Assembly (NCBI GenBank): GCA_948852375.1
Contig: CAQOYX010000074.1
Coordinates: 1-7,961 of the forward strand
Reading direction: 5' to 3'
Length of the DNA: 7,961 nt
Source: an uncultured Clostridia bacterium
GTDB lineage: Bacteria > Bacillota_A > Clostridia > TANB77 > CAG-508
Shown here piece by piece: positions 1 to 5,970 of the stretch (positions are counted from its first letter, which is position 1; every line of letters starts with the position of its first letter). The notes under the pieces are model-generated. The model was not told where the DNA came from, ran no database searches, and saw only the letters and a list, made by a program, of their open reading frames with translations. The position numbers were made by a program, and so were the translations under genes.

Positions 1-66
1 TATAACACATCTTTCATATTATTACAATAAATTTCATCTTTTTATAAGAACTATGTATAAATACAA

Positions 67-107
67 CAAAAGTAGATATTTATAAAATTATTAATTATCT
101 ACTTTTG
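67..107. repeat. 12-bp perfect inverted repeat, 17-nt spacer
   Basis: CAAAAGTAGATA at 67-78 is the exact reverse complement of TATCTACTTTTG at 96-107, with an AT-only spacer of 17 bases. It lies beyond the methyltransferase terminator, so it could be a back-up terminator, a bidirectional terminator shared with a gene outside the window, or the end of a small mobile or repeated element. No T-run follows the stem on either strand, which weakens the terminator reading. Nothing else is visible in bases 1-130. Confidence 0.6.
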
Positions 108-130
108 CCGATTTATGTTTATTATTTATT

Positions 131-146
131 TAAAAACTGTCAGCAA
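131..146 (+). repeat. 16-base direct repeat, copy 1
   Basis: TAAAAACTGTCAGCAA is found here and again, exactly, at 3066-3081 on the same strand. On the minus strand this copy is the 3' arm plus U-tract of the methyltransferase terminator. The other copy occupies the same position in the probable secA terminator. The two copies bracket the whole accessory stretch downstream of secA. Confidence 0.8.
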
Positions 147-163
147 CTTAAAAGTTATTGACA
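132..163 (-). terminator. Intrinsic terminator of the DNA methyltransferase
   Basis: On the minus strand, TGTCAATAACT (163-153) pairs with AGTTGCTGACA (148-138) across a TTTA loop. The stem has 11 positions, including one A-C mismatch and one G-U wobble. A G and five Ts (136-132) follow. The hairpin starts 12 bases after the methyltransferase stop codon, as expected for a rho-independent terminator. Confidence 0.75.
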
Positions 164-175
164 ATGTTGTCTTAA

Positions 176-1090
176 TTATATATCTGAAATTTCATTATTT
201 AATCGTTCAGAAATTACATTACAGTATTCTTCACTTAATTCAATACCAATATATCTTCTGTTTAAATTTCGTGCAGCAACTAAGGTTGAACCACAACCAC
301 AAAATGGATCTAAAACAATTTGATCTTCTAATGTTGTAAGACCTATCAAAAATTCCATTAGTGCTATTGGTTTCTGTGCTGGATGTAATCCCCTATCCGA
401 TGGTTCTGTTTTACATTTAATAATATTCGAACAAATTTCTATACCTATATTATTTAATGGATTATTTTTAAAATATTTTTCATTATATGCTCCAACTTTA
501 TTTATAACAATATTGTCTGTTAATGTTGCTCCTATTGGATATGGTTTCATAAACCATAATATAGGTTCAAACAAAGGTCTTAAATTTCCTATCTTCCATC
601 CATCCCATTGAGCCATATTATCAATGTCATTACGACGTTCAAATACAGATTTTACATTTTGTGCTCTATGTGCCGCTGCATCTTTTTCCCAAGCTAACAT
701 ATCTTTAAATATAAAACCTGCATCTTCCATTGCACATATACATCTATGTGCAAATCTTCTACCAGCAAAAATAAAACAGCTAGCTCCTGGTTTTAGAACT
801 CTTAACCATTCATTTGTCCAAGATGAACACCAATTATAGTATTCTATAGGAATTTTTTTATCTGCTTCAGACCACCCATTTAATGGTTTACCTCTTTTTT
901 TAAATAATGTAGACTTATTTTGTGCTGGACTTGTACCAAGAAGCGAAGAATTTGTATTATTGTGTAAAACATCCCATGTATCCATAGAAATTCCATATGG
1001 TATATCAGAAAGAATTAGATGTATAACATTACTTTCTATTTTTTTAATTTCTTCAATACAATTTCCACAAATTATATTATCTGTTTTCAT
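176..1090 (-). CDS. Solitary site-specific DNA methyltransferase (N6-adenine or N4-cytosine), beta class
   Basis: The 304-residue product has the two hallmark motifs of amino-methylating DNA methyltransferases. The catalytic motif IV, S-D-I-P-Y-G, is near the N-terminus (residues 28-33), and the S-adenosylmethionine-binding motif I, L-D-P-F-C-G-C-G-S-T, is near the C-terminus (about 260-269). It also has H-P-A-Q-K-P just before motif I and a family-typical L-x-P-G-x-x-x-F-I-F-A stretch near residue 105. The order IV then I, with the recognition region between, is that of the beta class (N6_N4_Mtase fold). The usual D/S/N-P-P-Y is D-I-P-Y here. It methylates an exocyclic amino group in DNA; the target site cannot be read from sequence. 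A GGAG at 1104-1101 sits 10 bases before the ATG. No restriction endonuclease lies beside it, so it is probably an orphan enzyme, perhaps from a phage or mobile element, used for self-protection or epigenetic marking. Its promoter is not obvious; TATAAA at 1125-1120 is a weak -10 candidate. Confidence 0.9.
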   Translation of the reverse strand: MKTDNIICGNCIEEIKKIESNVIHLILSDIPYGISMDTWDVLHNNTNSSLLGTSPAQNKSTLFKKRGKPLNGWSEADKKIPIEYYNWCSSWTNEWLRVLKPGASCFIFAGRRFAHRCICAMEDAGFIFKDMLAWEKDAAAHRAQNVKSVFERRNDIDNMAQWDGWKIGNLRPLFEPILWFMKPYPIGATLTDNIVINKVGAYNEKYFKNNPLNNIGIEICSNIIKCKTEPSDRGLHPAQKPIALMEFLIGLTTLEDQIVLDPFCGCGSTLVAARNLNRRYIGIELSEEYCNVISERLNNEISDI

Positions 1091-1306
1091 AATGTTTTAT
1101 CTCCATTCTACAAAGACTTTTTATAAGATAGATATTGAGCTACTAAAACTACAAAATCATTTTCCATTACTCTCCACTTACTTAATGTGGAAATTTAAAA
1201 ATCTTTTTGATTTTTTGCAGTTCTACTTAATCTAAAAGTTTTTGCATCTGCACTAAAGTGTATCCATGTTCACTGTTAATTTTTGTCAACAACCTTCAAT
1301 TCAGGA

Positions 1307-1335
1307 GGGCAAAATGCTGACATTTGCCCTTTTTT
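1307..1335 (+). terminator. Plus-strand terminator-like hairpin in secA-flank copy
   Basis: GGGCAAA (1307-1313) and TTTGCCC (1323-1329) form a perfect 7-bp stem around a 9-base loop containing TGCTGACA. Six Ts follow (1330-1335). By form this is a good intrinsic terminator, but no plus-strand gene is seen upstream. The equivalent position after secA (about 3100-3117) has only a weaker stem. Confidence 0.6.
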
Positions 1336-1360
1336 ACGTCTCTGTAACCGCTGTAATAGG

Positions 1361-1450
1361 CTATTTTCCACAACAATTCTTGTACTTCTTCCCACTTCCA
1401 CATGCTCTCAAAAGCCGAAAACTTTTTGTCTTTTCTTCACTTTTATTAAC
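1361..1450 (-). pseudogene. Decayed SecA C-terminal (SEC-C) fragment
   Basis: Read on the minus strand, the last codons spell [14 protein letters not shown] and stop with TAG, the same tail as SecA in this window. Over the last 42 bases the two copies differ at five positions, all silent third-codon changes (K, C, Y and two G codons). Further upstream an in-frame V-N-K-S-E-E stretch recalls the V-N-E-G-E of SecA, but the linker then diverges. The first zinc-ligand cysteine (C-P-C in SecA) has become R-A-C, and there is no start codon or ribosome binding site; the frame is open only to a TAA at 1492-1490. The 76 bases beyond the stop also match the secA 3' flank, with one base of length difference. 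It is most likely the displaced or duplicated 3' end of a secA gene. It could also be the relic of another SEC-C-tailed gene, but the shared downstream flank argues against that. Confidence 0.7.
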
Positions 1451-1548
1451 CTTTGCTATCGCCACAATCTTGCTTAGGACAAAGAGTATTTAAAATTTAA
1501 TATCATTTATTAACATTTCTTATCTTTTACTAAAAGTTACTTGATGAT

Positions 1549-1576
1549 GACAAATTGCTGACAATGTTGTCTTTTT
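1549..1576 (+). terminator. Plus-strand terminator-like hairpin
   Basis: GACAAATTG (1549-1557) pairs with CAAT-g-TTGTC (1562-1571) around a CTGA loop, with one bulged G, and five Ts follow. The segment TGACAATGTTGTCTT (1560-1574) is repeated exactly at 159-173, next to the methyltransferase gene. No plus-strand gene feeds into it. On the minus strand, downstream of toxN, it lacks a U-tract, so its use there is doubtful. Confidence 0.45.
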
Positions 1577-1627
1577 ATTTATAATATCCTATTTTTTCTT
1601 TTTACACAATAGATTTTGTTATAAAAA

Positions 1628-2125
1628 TTAAATATTCTTTTTGTCTAGATACTCTAAACACTTTTCTTCTAACTTTTTAAAATTACATATATTAAATCTT
1701 TTTCTACTTACTTCATTTAATCCTAATTTATATACTTGATTTGCTAACTTTTTAATCTTCTCTCTATTTATATTACAATAATGTAATTCTTTTCTTAATA
1801 AAACTTGATACTTTTCATCTTCTTTAGAAAAATCTTTTTGATTTAAATATTCTATTGGACATGGAAACATAAAAGAAAATCTTAATGAAGATATAGGTTT
1901 TAGTTCTTCTGTCTCTTTATTTTTATCCATAATTAAAAATGCAGTATGAGTCTTTTTGTTATAAGAAGATACTGGAGCAAAATAATTAAAATTATTTATT
2001 GTAAGCACTATACCACAAAAGAATTTTTTATGTTTTTCGTAATCTATATTAGGAATTTTGTCATCACCATTTTCTTTTAAGTATTTTATATATTCACTAT
2101 CTACCTCATAAAATTTTAACTTCAT
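1628..2125 (-). CDS. toxN: Type III toxin-antitoxin endoribonuclease toxin, ToxN/CptN/AbiQ family
   Basis: The 165-residue protein fits the family length and pattern. It opens with K-F-Y-E-V-D-x-x-Y-I-x-Y-L, followed by F-F-C-G-I-V-L-T-I-N-x-x-x-Y-F-A-P-V-S-S (about 35-54) and K-K-T-H (57-60), then S-L-R-F-S-F-M-F-P-C-P (80-90) and a lysine-rich helical C-terminal half. In characterised ToxN enzymes the P-x-S-S segment and nearby basic residues form the RNA-cleaving site. The toxin cuts A-rich mRNA and precursor antitoxin RNA, and is held inactive in a complex with the processed RNA repeats. The context is decisive: on the same strand, directly upstream, are a promoter, tandem RNA repeats and a terminator. 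The start is the ATG at 2125, with AGGAG at 2143-2139 (13-base gap). Toxin expression should depend on read-through of that terminator. The family confers abortive phage resistance or plasmid/locus maintenance. Repeat length and number point to the CptIN branch, but that is inference; the symbol denotes the broad family. Confidence 0.88.
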   Translation of the reverse strand: MKLKFYEVDSEYIKYLKENGDDKIPNIDYEKHKKFFCGIVLTINNFNYFAPVSSYNKKTHTAFLIMDKNKETEELKPISSLRFSFMFPCPIEYLNQKDFSKEDEKYQVLLRKELHYCNINREKIKKLANQVYKLGLNEVSRKRFNICNFKKLEEKCLEYLDKKNI

Positions 2126-2151
2126 TGGAATATATCATCTCCTTATAACAT

Positions 2152-2188
2152 AAAAATGAGGATTAAAACCTAAATTTTAACCCCCATC
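2152..2188 (-). terminator. Intrinsic terminator between antitoxin repeats and toxin gene
   Basis: On the minus strand ATGGGGGTTAAAA (2187-2175) pairs along 13 positions with TTTTAATCCTCAT (2168-2156), with two G-U wobbles and the six-base loop TTTAGG. Five Ts run from 2156 to 2152. A terminator in exactly this place is the standard way type III loci keep antitoxin RNA in excess and allow limited read-through into the toxin gene. Confidence 0.88.
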
Positions 2189-2200
2189 AATTAAATTATG

Positions 2201-2322
2201 CTATTTTGTTTTGAGTTAGCATTAACTCGAATATATAGTTCACTATATTTTATGAGGTGTGAAACCTCGAATATATCGTTCGCCATTTTGGATTGAGTTG
2301 CGAAACACTCGAATTATGAATA
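2201..2322 (-). repeat. Three tandem antitoxin RNA repeats (42, 40 and 40 nt)
   Basis: Units run 2322-2281, 2280-2241 and 2240-2201 on the minus strand. They are aligned on ATTCGAG, whose C falls at 2311, 2269 and 2229. AAAAT lies at 2289-2285, 2251-2247 and 2207-2203. Outer arms can also pair: GCTATT/AATGGC in unit 1 (one wobble), an interrupted pairing in unit 2 and CTAT/ATAG in unit 3. These could form the second pairing of a pseudoknot. A degenerate fourth start (CATAATTTAATT, 2200-2189) runs into the terminator. Confidence 0.85.
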
Positions 2323-2344
2323 GCTATTCTCTTTTAGTATATTT

Positions 2345-2374
2345 ATTATACTATTTTTTTATTCATTATGTCAA
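2345..2374 (-). promoter_or_regulatory. Consensus housekeeping promoter of the antitoxin RNA
   Basis: TTGACA (2374-2369) and TATAAT (2350-2345) are both perfect consensus hexamers, separated by 18 bases. This is the strongest promoter visible in the window. It lies in the gap between the HAD pseudogene and the RNA repeats, and fits the need for abundant antitoxin RNA. Confidence 0.9.
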
Positions 2375-2399
2375 TAATTTCAAGAAAATTTATTATACT

Positions 2400-3025
2400 T
2401 TAAATCATTATATTGTTTTCTTTTAATAGTTCTATTACATCATCTGAATCATTAGAATTAACTCTTCTTCCATTTATTCCAATTGAATTTGCAACTTCTA
2501 AGGTTTTATTAGTATCGTCATCATCAATTAGTAAACATTCTTCGGAATTTAAAGAATACCTCTTCAATAGTAATTCAAATATTTTTGAATCTGGTTTTTT
2601 TATCCCTTCATATGCAGACACAATTGCTCCATCTACCATAGTAAAAAATTCATATTTTTTAGAAAAATATTTAAAAGTAGCTTTTGACATATTTAACAAA
2701 ATATATATGTTATAACCTTTTTGTTTTAACCTCTTTCCTATTTCCATTGTTTTAAAATTTACATTACATTTAGTAAACCAATTTAGCATAAATTTTTCAA
2801 CTTCATCATAATTTGTTACATACACAACTTTTTCTTCTTTTATAGTATTGGCTATTTCTAAGTTATTCATTTTTCCTAAGTCCATTAGTTTCCAAAATTC
2901 TGACTGAAAATATATTCATGAAAATTTATAGCATCTTTTTCTTCTTTAAAAAATTCCTTTACTGTATCTATATTTGGATTTTGCACAATTACATTACCCA
3001 AATCGAAAATTATATTTTTTATCAT
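2400..3025 (-). pseudogene. HAD-superfamily hydrolase disrupted by a one-base frameshift
   Basis: From an ATG at 3025 with AGAGG five bases upstream, the first 46 codons begin M-I-K-N-I-I-F-D-L-G-N-V-I-V. This is the nucleophile motif I of HAD phosphatases of the YihX-like FDLGNVI type. The frame stops at TAA 2887-2885. The next frame starts at an ATG overlapping that stop (TAATG) and runs 161 codons to 2400. It carries motif II (I-L-L-N-M-S), motif III (G-I-K-K-P-D-S-K-I-F) and the acidic motif IV (L-L-I-D-D-D-D). One extra T in the run of four at 2897-2894 would join the frames as S-Q-N-F-W-K-L-M-D-L-G-K and give about 208 residues, normal for a small HAD phosphatase. As it stands the catalytic Asp and the rest are on separate peptides. 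It is most likely a recent pseudogene or a sequencing error. The short T-run and absence of a classical slippery heptamer make programmed frameshifting unlikely; stop-start coupling at TAATG is possible but would give split peptides. Confidence 0.8.
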
Positions 3026-3052
3026 ATTTACCTCTAATTTTGTCAATTTATT

Positions 3053-3081
3053 TTTATACTCTATCTAAAAACTGTCAGCAA
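3053..3081 (-). promoter_or_regulatory. Possible promoter of the HAD gene
   Basis: TTGCTG (3081-3076) and TATAAA (3058-3053) are 17 bases apart, with the HAD start codon about 28 bases beyond. The -35 is weak and overlaps the 3' arm of the probable secA terminator and the 16-base repeat. Confidence 0.35.
3066..3081 (+). repeat. 16-base direct repeat, copy 2
   Basis: TAAAAACTGTCAGCAA is identical to 131-146. On the minus strand it reads as a terminator 3' arm followed by five Ts. A third, diverged version of the surrounding flank lies at 1285-1360. Confidence 0.8.
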
Positions 3082-3110
3082 GTTGAATTTTAGGATTACA
3101 AAATGATGAC
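3067..3110 (-). terminator. Probable secA terminator, imperfect hairpin
   Basis: On the minus strand GTCATCA (3110-3104) can pair with TGCTGAC (3080-3074) at six of seven positions. Inside it, TTTT (3103-3100) pairs with AAAA (3091-3088) around an eight-base loop, leaving a seven-base bulge. The sequence then reads AGTTTTT. The position 41 bases after the secA stop and the U-tract fit a terminator, but the stem is irregular. Confidence 0.45.
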
Positions 3111-3150
3111 TTTTGCATTTTCACTCCTACCTGCAAACCCCTGTAGTAGG

Positions 3151-5871
3151 CTACTTTCCGCAACAATTCTTATACTTCTTACCACTCCCACAAGGGCATG
3201 GGTCATTTCTTCCTATTGTTTCTCCTTCATTTACTACTGTTACTGGTACCCTTCTTTGTCCATCTACATCATTTATATTATCCAGTGATGTATTTGTAAT
3301 TCTTGCAGTTTCTGTTCTTCTTATTTCTTGTTGTTTACTTATGTTTAGTAGTATTTTTACCACATCATGTTTTATTGAATATATCATTTCATCAAACATA
3401 TCTGTTCCTTCTATTCTATATTGAACAACTGGATCTTTTTGTCCATATGCACGAAGTCCTATACCATCTTTTAGTTCATCCATTGCATCTATATGATCCA
3501 TCCATTTTTGATCTACTACTTTTAGCATAACAACTCTTTCAAGTTCTCTTAATTCTTGCTCTCCAACTTCTATTTCTTTTTGTTCATATTTTTCAAGTGC
3601 TTTTGAAAGTAGTTCTTCTTGTAATTTGGTTTCATCTAGTTTTTTATCTTGTACTGTTTCTATTGTTTCTAGTCCAAATGTTGTTTTTATTTCTTCTTTT
3701 AGTGCATCATAGTTTACTATTTCTTCTTGTGAATATAAGTTTACAAGGTCTTCTACTACACTTGCAATCATATTCTTTATACTTTCTTTTAAATTTTCTC
3801 CATCAAGAACTTGTTTTCTTTGTTTATATATTAATTCTCTTTGTGTATTCATAACATCATCATATTGTAATACATGTTTACGAATACTAAAGTTTTTACC
3901 CTCTACTCTTTTTTGTGCCTTTTCAACTGCTCCTGAAATTATTTTAGATTCAATCTGCATGTCTTCATCTGCTCCAAGTGTGTTATATACACTTGTTATC
4001 ATATCTCCACCAAATATTTTCATTAAGTCATCATCAAGTCCTATATAGAATTTAGATTCACCTATATCTCCTTGACGTCCACTACGTCCACGTAACTGGT
4101 TATCAATTCTTCTTGATTCGTGTCTTTCTGTACCAATAATCTTTAAACCACCAGCAACAATAACTTTTTCCTTTTCATCTTTTATTTCTTCATCATATTT
4201 TTTAACTAATTCTCTAAATTTAGCTCTTGCATCAAGTATAACTTTATCGTCTGTTTCATTAAATGCCATAGCCTCTTCTATTTGTTCTTCTGTGTATTTT
4301 AACTTTCTCATTTCTTGACGAGCTAAGTATTCACTATTACCACCAAGCATAATATCTGTACCACGTCCTGCCATATTTGTTGCAATTGTAACTGCTCCAA
4401 ATTTACCTGCTTGTGCTATAATTTCAGCTTCTTGCTCGTGATATTTTGCATTCAATACATTATGTTTTATTCCTTCTTGTTTTAATATCTTACTTAATTT
4501 TTCAGATTTTTCAATTGATACAGTACCAACTAATACTGGTTGACCTTTTTCATTCGCTTCTTTTACACTTTTTACTATTGCTCTATATTTTGCATTTTCG
4601 TTTTTGTATATAACATCATTTTGGTCATTTCTTACCATTGGTTTGTTTGTTGGTATAGAAATAACATCTAAGTTATATATTTCTCTAAATTCTGCTTCTT
4701 CTGTCATTGCTGTACCCGTCATACCAGATAGTTTTTCATACATTCTAAAGTAATTTTGGAATGTTATTGTTGCAAGTGTTTTTGATTCATCTGCAATTTT
4801 AACTCCTTCTTTTGCTTCTATTGCTTGATGTAAACCATTATTGTATCTTCTTCCATACATTATTCTTCCTGTGAATTCATCTACTATTAAAACTTCTCCA
4901 TCTTTTACCATGTAGTCTATGTCTTTTTTCATAACCCCATGTGCACGTAATGCTTGGTTTACATGGTGTACTATATCAGAATTATCTAAATCGTTAAAAT
5001 TATCTAATTTAAAGAATTCTTCTGCTCTTTTTATTCCTTTTCCTGTAAGAGATGCAGATTTTGCTTTTAAGTCTACTATATAATCATATTTTTCATTATC
5101 TTCTAATTGTGCCTCATCTTTTATGTCTTCTTCTACAATTACTTTTGTAGTTAATCTTTTTACAAAATCATTTGCTTTTTTATAAAGGTCTGAAGATTGG
5201 TTGGCATGTCCTGAAATAATAAGTGGTGTACGTGCTTCATCTATTAAAATACTATCAATTTCGTCTACTATTGCATAATTTAGTTCTCTTTGTACAGCTT
5301 GTTCTTTGTAAATAACCATATTATCTCTTAAATAATCAAATCCAAATTCATTGTTTGTACCATATGTAACATCTGCATTATATGCTCTTCTTTTTGCACT
5401 TGGATCCATCCCTTGAATTGCAAGTCCTACTGTTAATCCTAAAAATCTATATAATTTTCCCATCCATTCACTATCACGTTTTGCTAGGTAATCGTTAACT
5501 GTAATAACATGTACACCTTTTCCTGTAAGTGCATTTAAATATACTGGTAATGTTGCAACTAATGTTTTACCTTCACCTGTTTTCATTTCTGCAATCCTAC
5601 CTTGATGTAATATAATTCCACCTATTAATTGAACATCAAAATGTCTCATTCCTAAAACTCTTTTTGATGCTTCTCTAACTACTGCAAAAGCTTCTGGTAA
5701 TATATCATCTAAAGTTTTTCCGTTTTCTAGTTTTTCTTTAAATTCTACTGTTTTTCCTTTCAATTTCTCATCTGATAATTTAGAAATTTCTTCCTCTAAA
5801 TCATTTATTTTTTTTATAATTGGCATTACCCTTTTTACTTCTTTTTCACTATATGTTTTAAATAATCCCAT
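3151..5871 (-). CDS. secA: Protein translocase ATPase SecA
   Basis: The 906-residue protein is a complete SecA, the ATP-driven motor that pushes unfolded preproteins through the SecYEG channel at the membrane. Visible landmarks in order are: Walker A M-K-T-G-E-G-K-T (96-103); V-N-D-Y-L-A-K-R-D (125-133); Walker B D-E-I-D (203-206) and [11 protein letters not shown] (211-221); the second helicase half with [21 protein letters not shown]; the scaffold/wing region; and a linker leading to the zinc-binding SEC-C tail, with cysteines at 892, 894, 903 and 904. Length and domain order match SecA1 of Gram-positive bacteria, with no breaks. The ATG at 5871 follows AGGAGG at 5885-5880 by eight bases. 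It has its own promoter and is not fused to the flanking accessory genes. The last 14 codons have a diverged copy at 1361-1402. Confidence 0.99.
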   Translation of the reverse strand: MGLFKTYSEKEVKRVMPIIKKINDLEEEISKLSDEKLKGKTVEFKEKLENGKTLDDILPEAFAVVREASKRVLGMRHFDVQLIGGIILHQGRIAEMKTGEGKTLVATLPVYLNALTGKGVHVITVNDYLAKRDSEWMGKLYRFLGLTVGLAIQGMDPSAKRRAYNADVTYGTNNEFGFDYLRDNMVIYKEQAVQRELNYAIVDEIDSILIDEARTPLIISGHANQSSDLYKKANDFVKRLTTKVIVEEDIKDEAQLEDNEKYDYIVDLKAKSASLTGKGIKRAEEFFKLDNFNDLDNSDIVHHVNQALRAHGVMKKDIDYMVKDGEVLIVDEFTGRIMYGRRYNNGLHQAIEAKEGVKIADESKTLATITFQNYFRMYEKLSGMTGTAMTEEAEFREIYNLDVISIPTNKPMVRNDQNDVIYKNENAKYRAIVKSVKEANEKGQPVLVGTVSIEKSEKLSKILKQEGIKHNVLNAKYHEQEAEIIAQAGKFGAVTIATNMAGRGTDIMLGGNSEYLARQEMRKLKYTEEQIEEAMAFNETDDKVILDARAKFRELVKKYDEEIKDEKEKVIVAGGLKIIGTERHESRRIDNQLRGRSGRQGDIGESKFYIGLDDDLMKIFGGDMITSVYNTLGADEDMQIESKIISGAVEKAQKRVEGKNFSIRKHVLQYDDVMNTQRELIYKQRKQVLDGENLKESIKNMIASVVEDLVNLYSQEEIVNYDALKEEIKTTFGLETIETVQDKKLDETKLQEELLSKALEKYEQKEIEVGEQELRELERVVMLKVVDQKWMDHIDAMDELKDGIGLRAYGQKDPVVQYRIEGTDMFDEMIYSIKHDVVKILLNISKQQEIRRTETARITNTSLDNINDVDGQRRVPVTVVNEGETIGRNDPCPCGSGKKYKNCCGK

Positions 5872-5879
5872 TACTTAGG

Positions 5880-5885
5880 CCTCCT
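5880..5885 (-). promoter_or_regulatory. secA ribosome binding site
   Basis: A perfect AGGAGG on the minus strand, eight bases before the secA ATG, fixes the start codon. Confidence 0.9.
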
Positions 5886-5905
5886 AAAATTAATTTCTTT
5901 ATAGT

Positions 5906-5934
5906 ACTATAACACTAATTACTTTTTTTGGCAA
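5906..5934 (-). promoter_or_regulatory. Probable secA promoter
   Basis: TTGCCA (5934-5929) and TATAGT (5911-5906) are separated by 17 bases, matching 4/6 and 5/6 of consensus. Transcription would start near 5899, leaving a leader of about 28 bases. No clear terminator separates it from the gene upstream (stop at 5971), so read-through from the ATPase/TOPRIM operon may also reach secA. Confidence 0.65.
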
Positions 5935-5970
5935 GATTTTTTCTATATTTAGGTTGCATATTATTTTCTG

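Larger units (their letters stand above)
1091..1627. other. 537-base intergenic stretch with decayed secA 3' end and two plus-strand hairpins
   Basis: No intact gene is visible. The stretch holds the methyltransferase leader (1091-1284), a sequence homologous to the 3' flank and last codons of secA (1285-1450), and two plus-strand terminator-like hairpins (1307-1335 and 1549-1576). Around 1525-1571 there are segments (CTAAAAGTTA and TGACAATGTTGTCTT) that are closely matched just after the methyltransferase gene at 149-173. The short plus-strand open frames across 1266-1493 are antisense to the SEC-C remnant and lack ribosome binding sites. Confidence 0.6.
2152..2338 (-). ncRNA. toxI: Type III antitoxin RNA precursor (ToxI-like)
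   Basis: The predicted transcript starts about 7 bases after the TATAAT at 2350-2345 and ends at the terminator at 2152. It holds three tandem units, each with the core T-C-G-A-G, a short hairpin closing with C-T-C, and a downstream AAAAT. The hairpin stems differ between units but stay paired: GAGT/ACTC, GAGGT/ACCTC and GAGTTA/TAACTC, which is direct covariation evidence for RNA structure. The middle stem resembles the AGGT/ACCT stem I recall for the Pectobacterium ToxI repeat. AAAAT resembles the A-rich cleavage site of known ToxN enzymes, so the precursor is probably cut by its own toxin into repeat-length RNAs that bind and inhibit it. Ends are predicted, not mapped. Confidence 0.85.

Noticed and set aside
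67..107. Inverted repeat as the main methyltransferase terminator
   Set aside because: A hairpin with a proper U-tract lies closer to the stop codon at 132-163; this one has a long loop and no T-run after the stem.
1155..1217. Weak AT-rich inverted repeats (TTTCCATTA/TAATG-tg-GAAA and AAAAATC/GATTTTT)
   Set aside because: Bulged or A/T-only stems of this size are expected by chance in such AT-rich DNA and have no clear placement relative to a gene.
1266..1493. Plus-strand open frame with hydrophobic residues that could pass as a small membrane protein
   Set aside because: It is antisense to the SEC-C remnant, and its plus-strand residues mirror the antisense of the secA tail at 3113-3200. 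No ribosome binding site precedes the start.
2201..2322. Tandem repeats considered as a CRISPR array
   Set aside because: The units are contiguous with no unique spacers, vary in sequence while keeping base pairing, and sit between a promoter and a ToxN-type gene, so antitoxin RNA repeats explain them better.
2400..2885. 161-codon frame as an independent gene
   Set aside because: It lacks the HAD nucleophile motif and has no ribosome binding site of its own; the missing part is found intact in the adjoining frame just upstream.
2885..2900. Programmed ribosomal frameshift in the HAD gene
   Set aside because: The four-T run is too short for polymerase slippage, and no classical X-XXY-YYZ heptamer or downstream stimulatory hairpin is apparent.
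3597..3854. Leucine-rich plus-strand frame inside secA
   Set aside because: It is a shadow of the opposite-strand secA coding sequence; antisense of acidic and lysine-rich codons in AT-rich DNA gives such leucine/valine runs.
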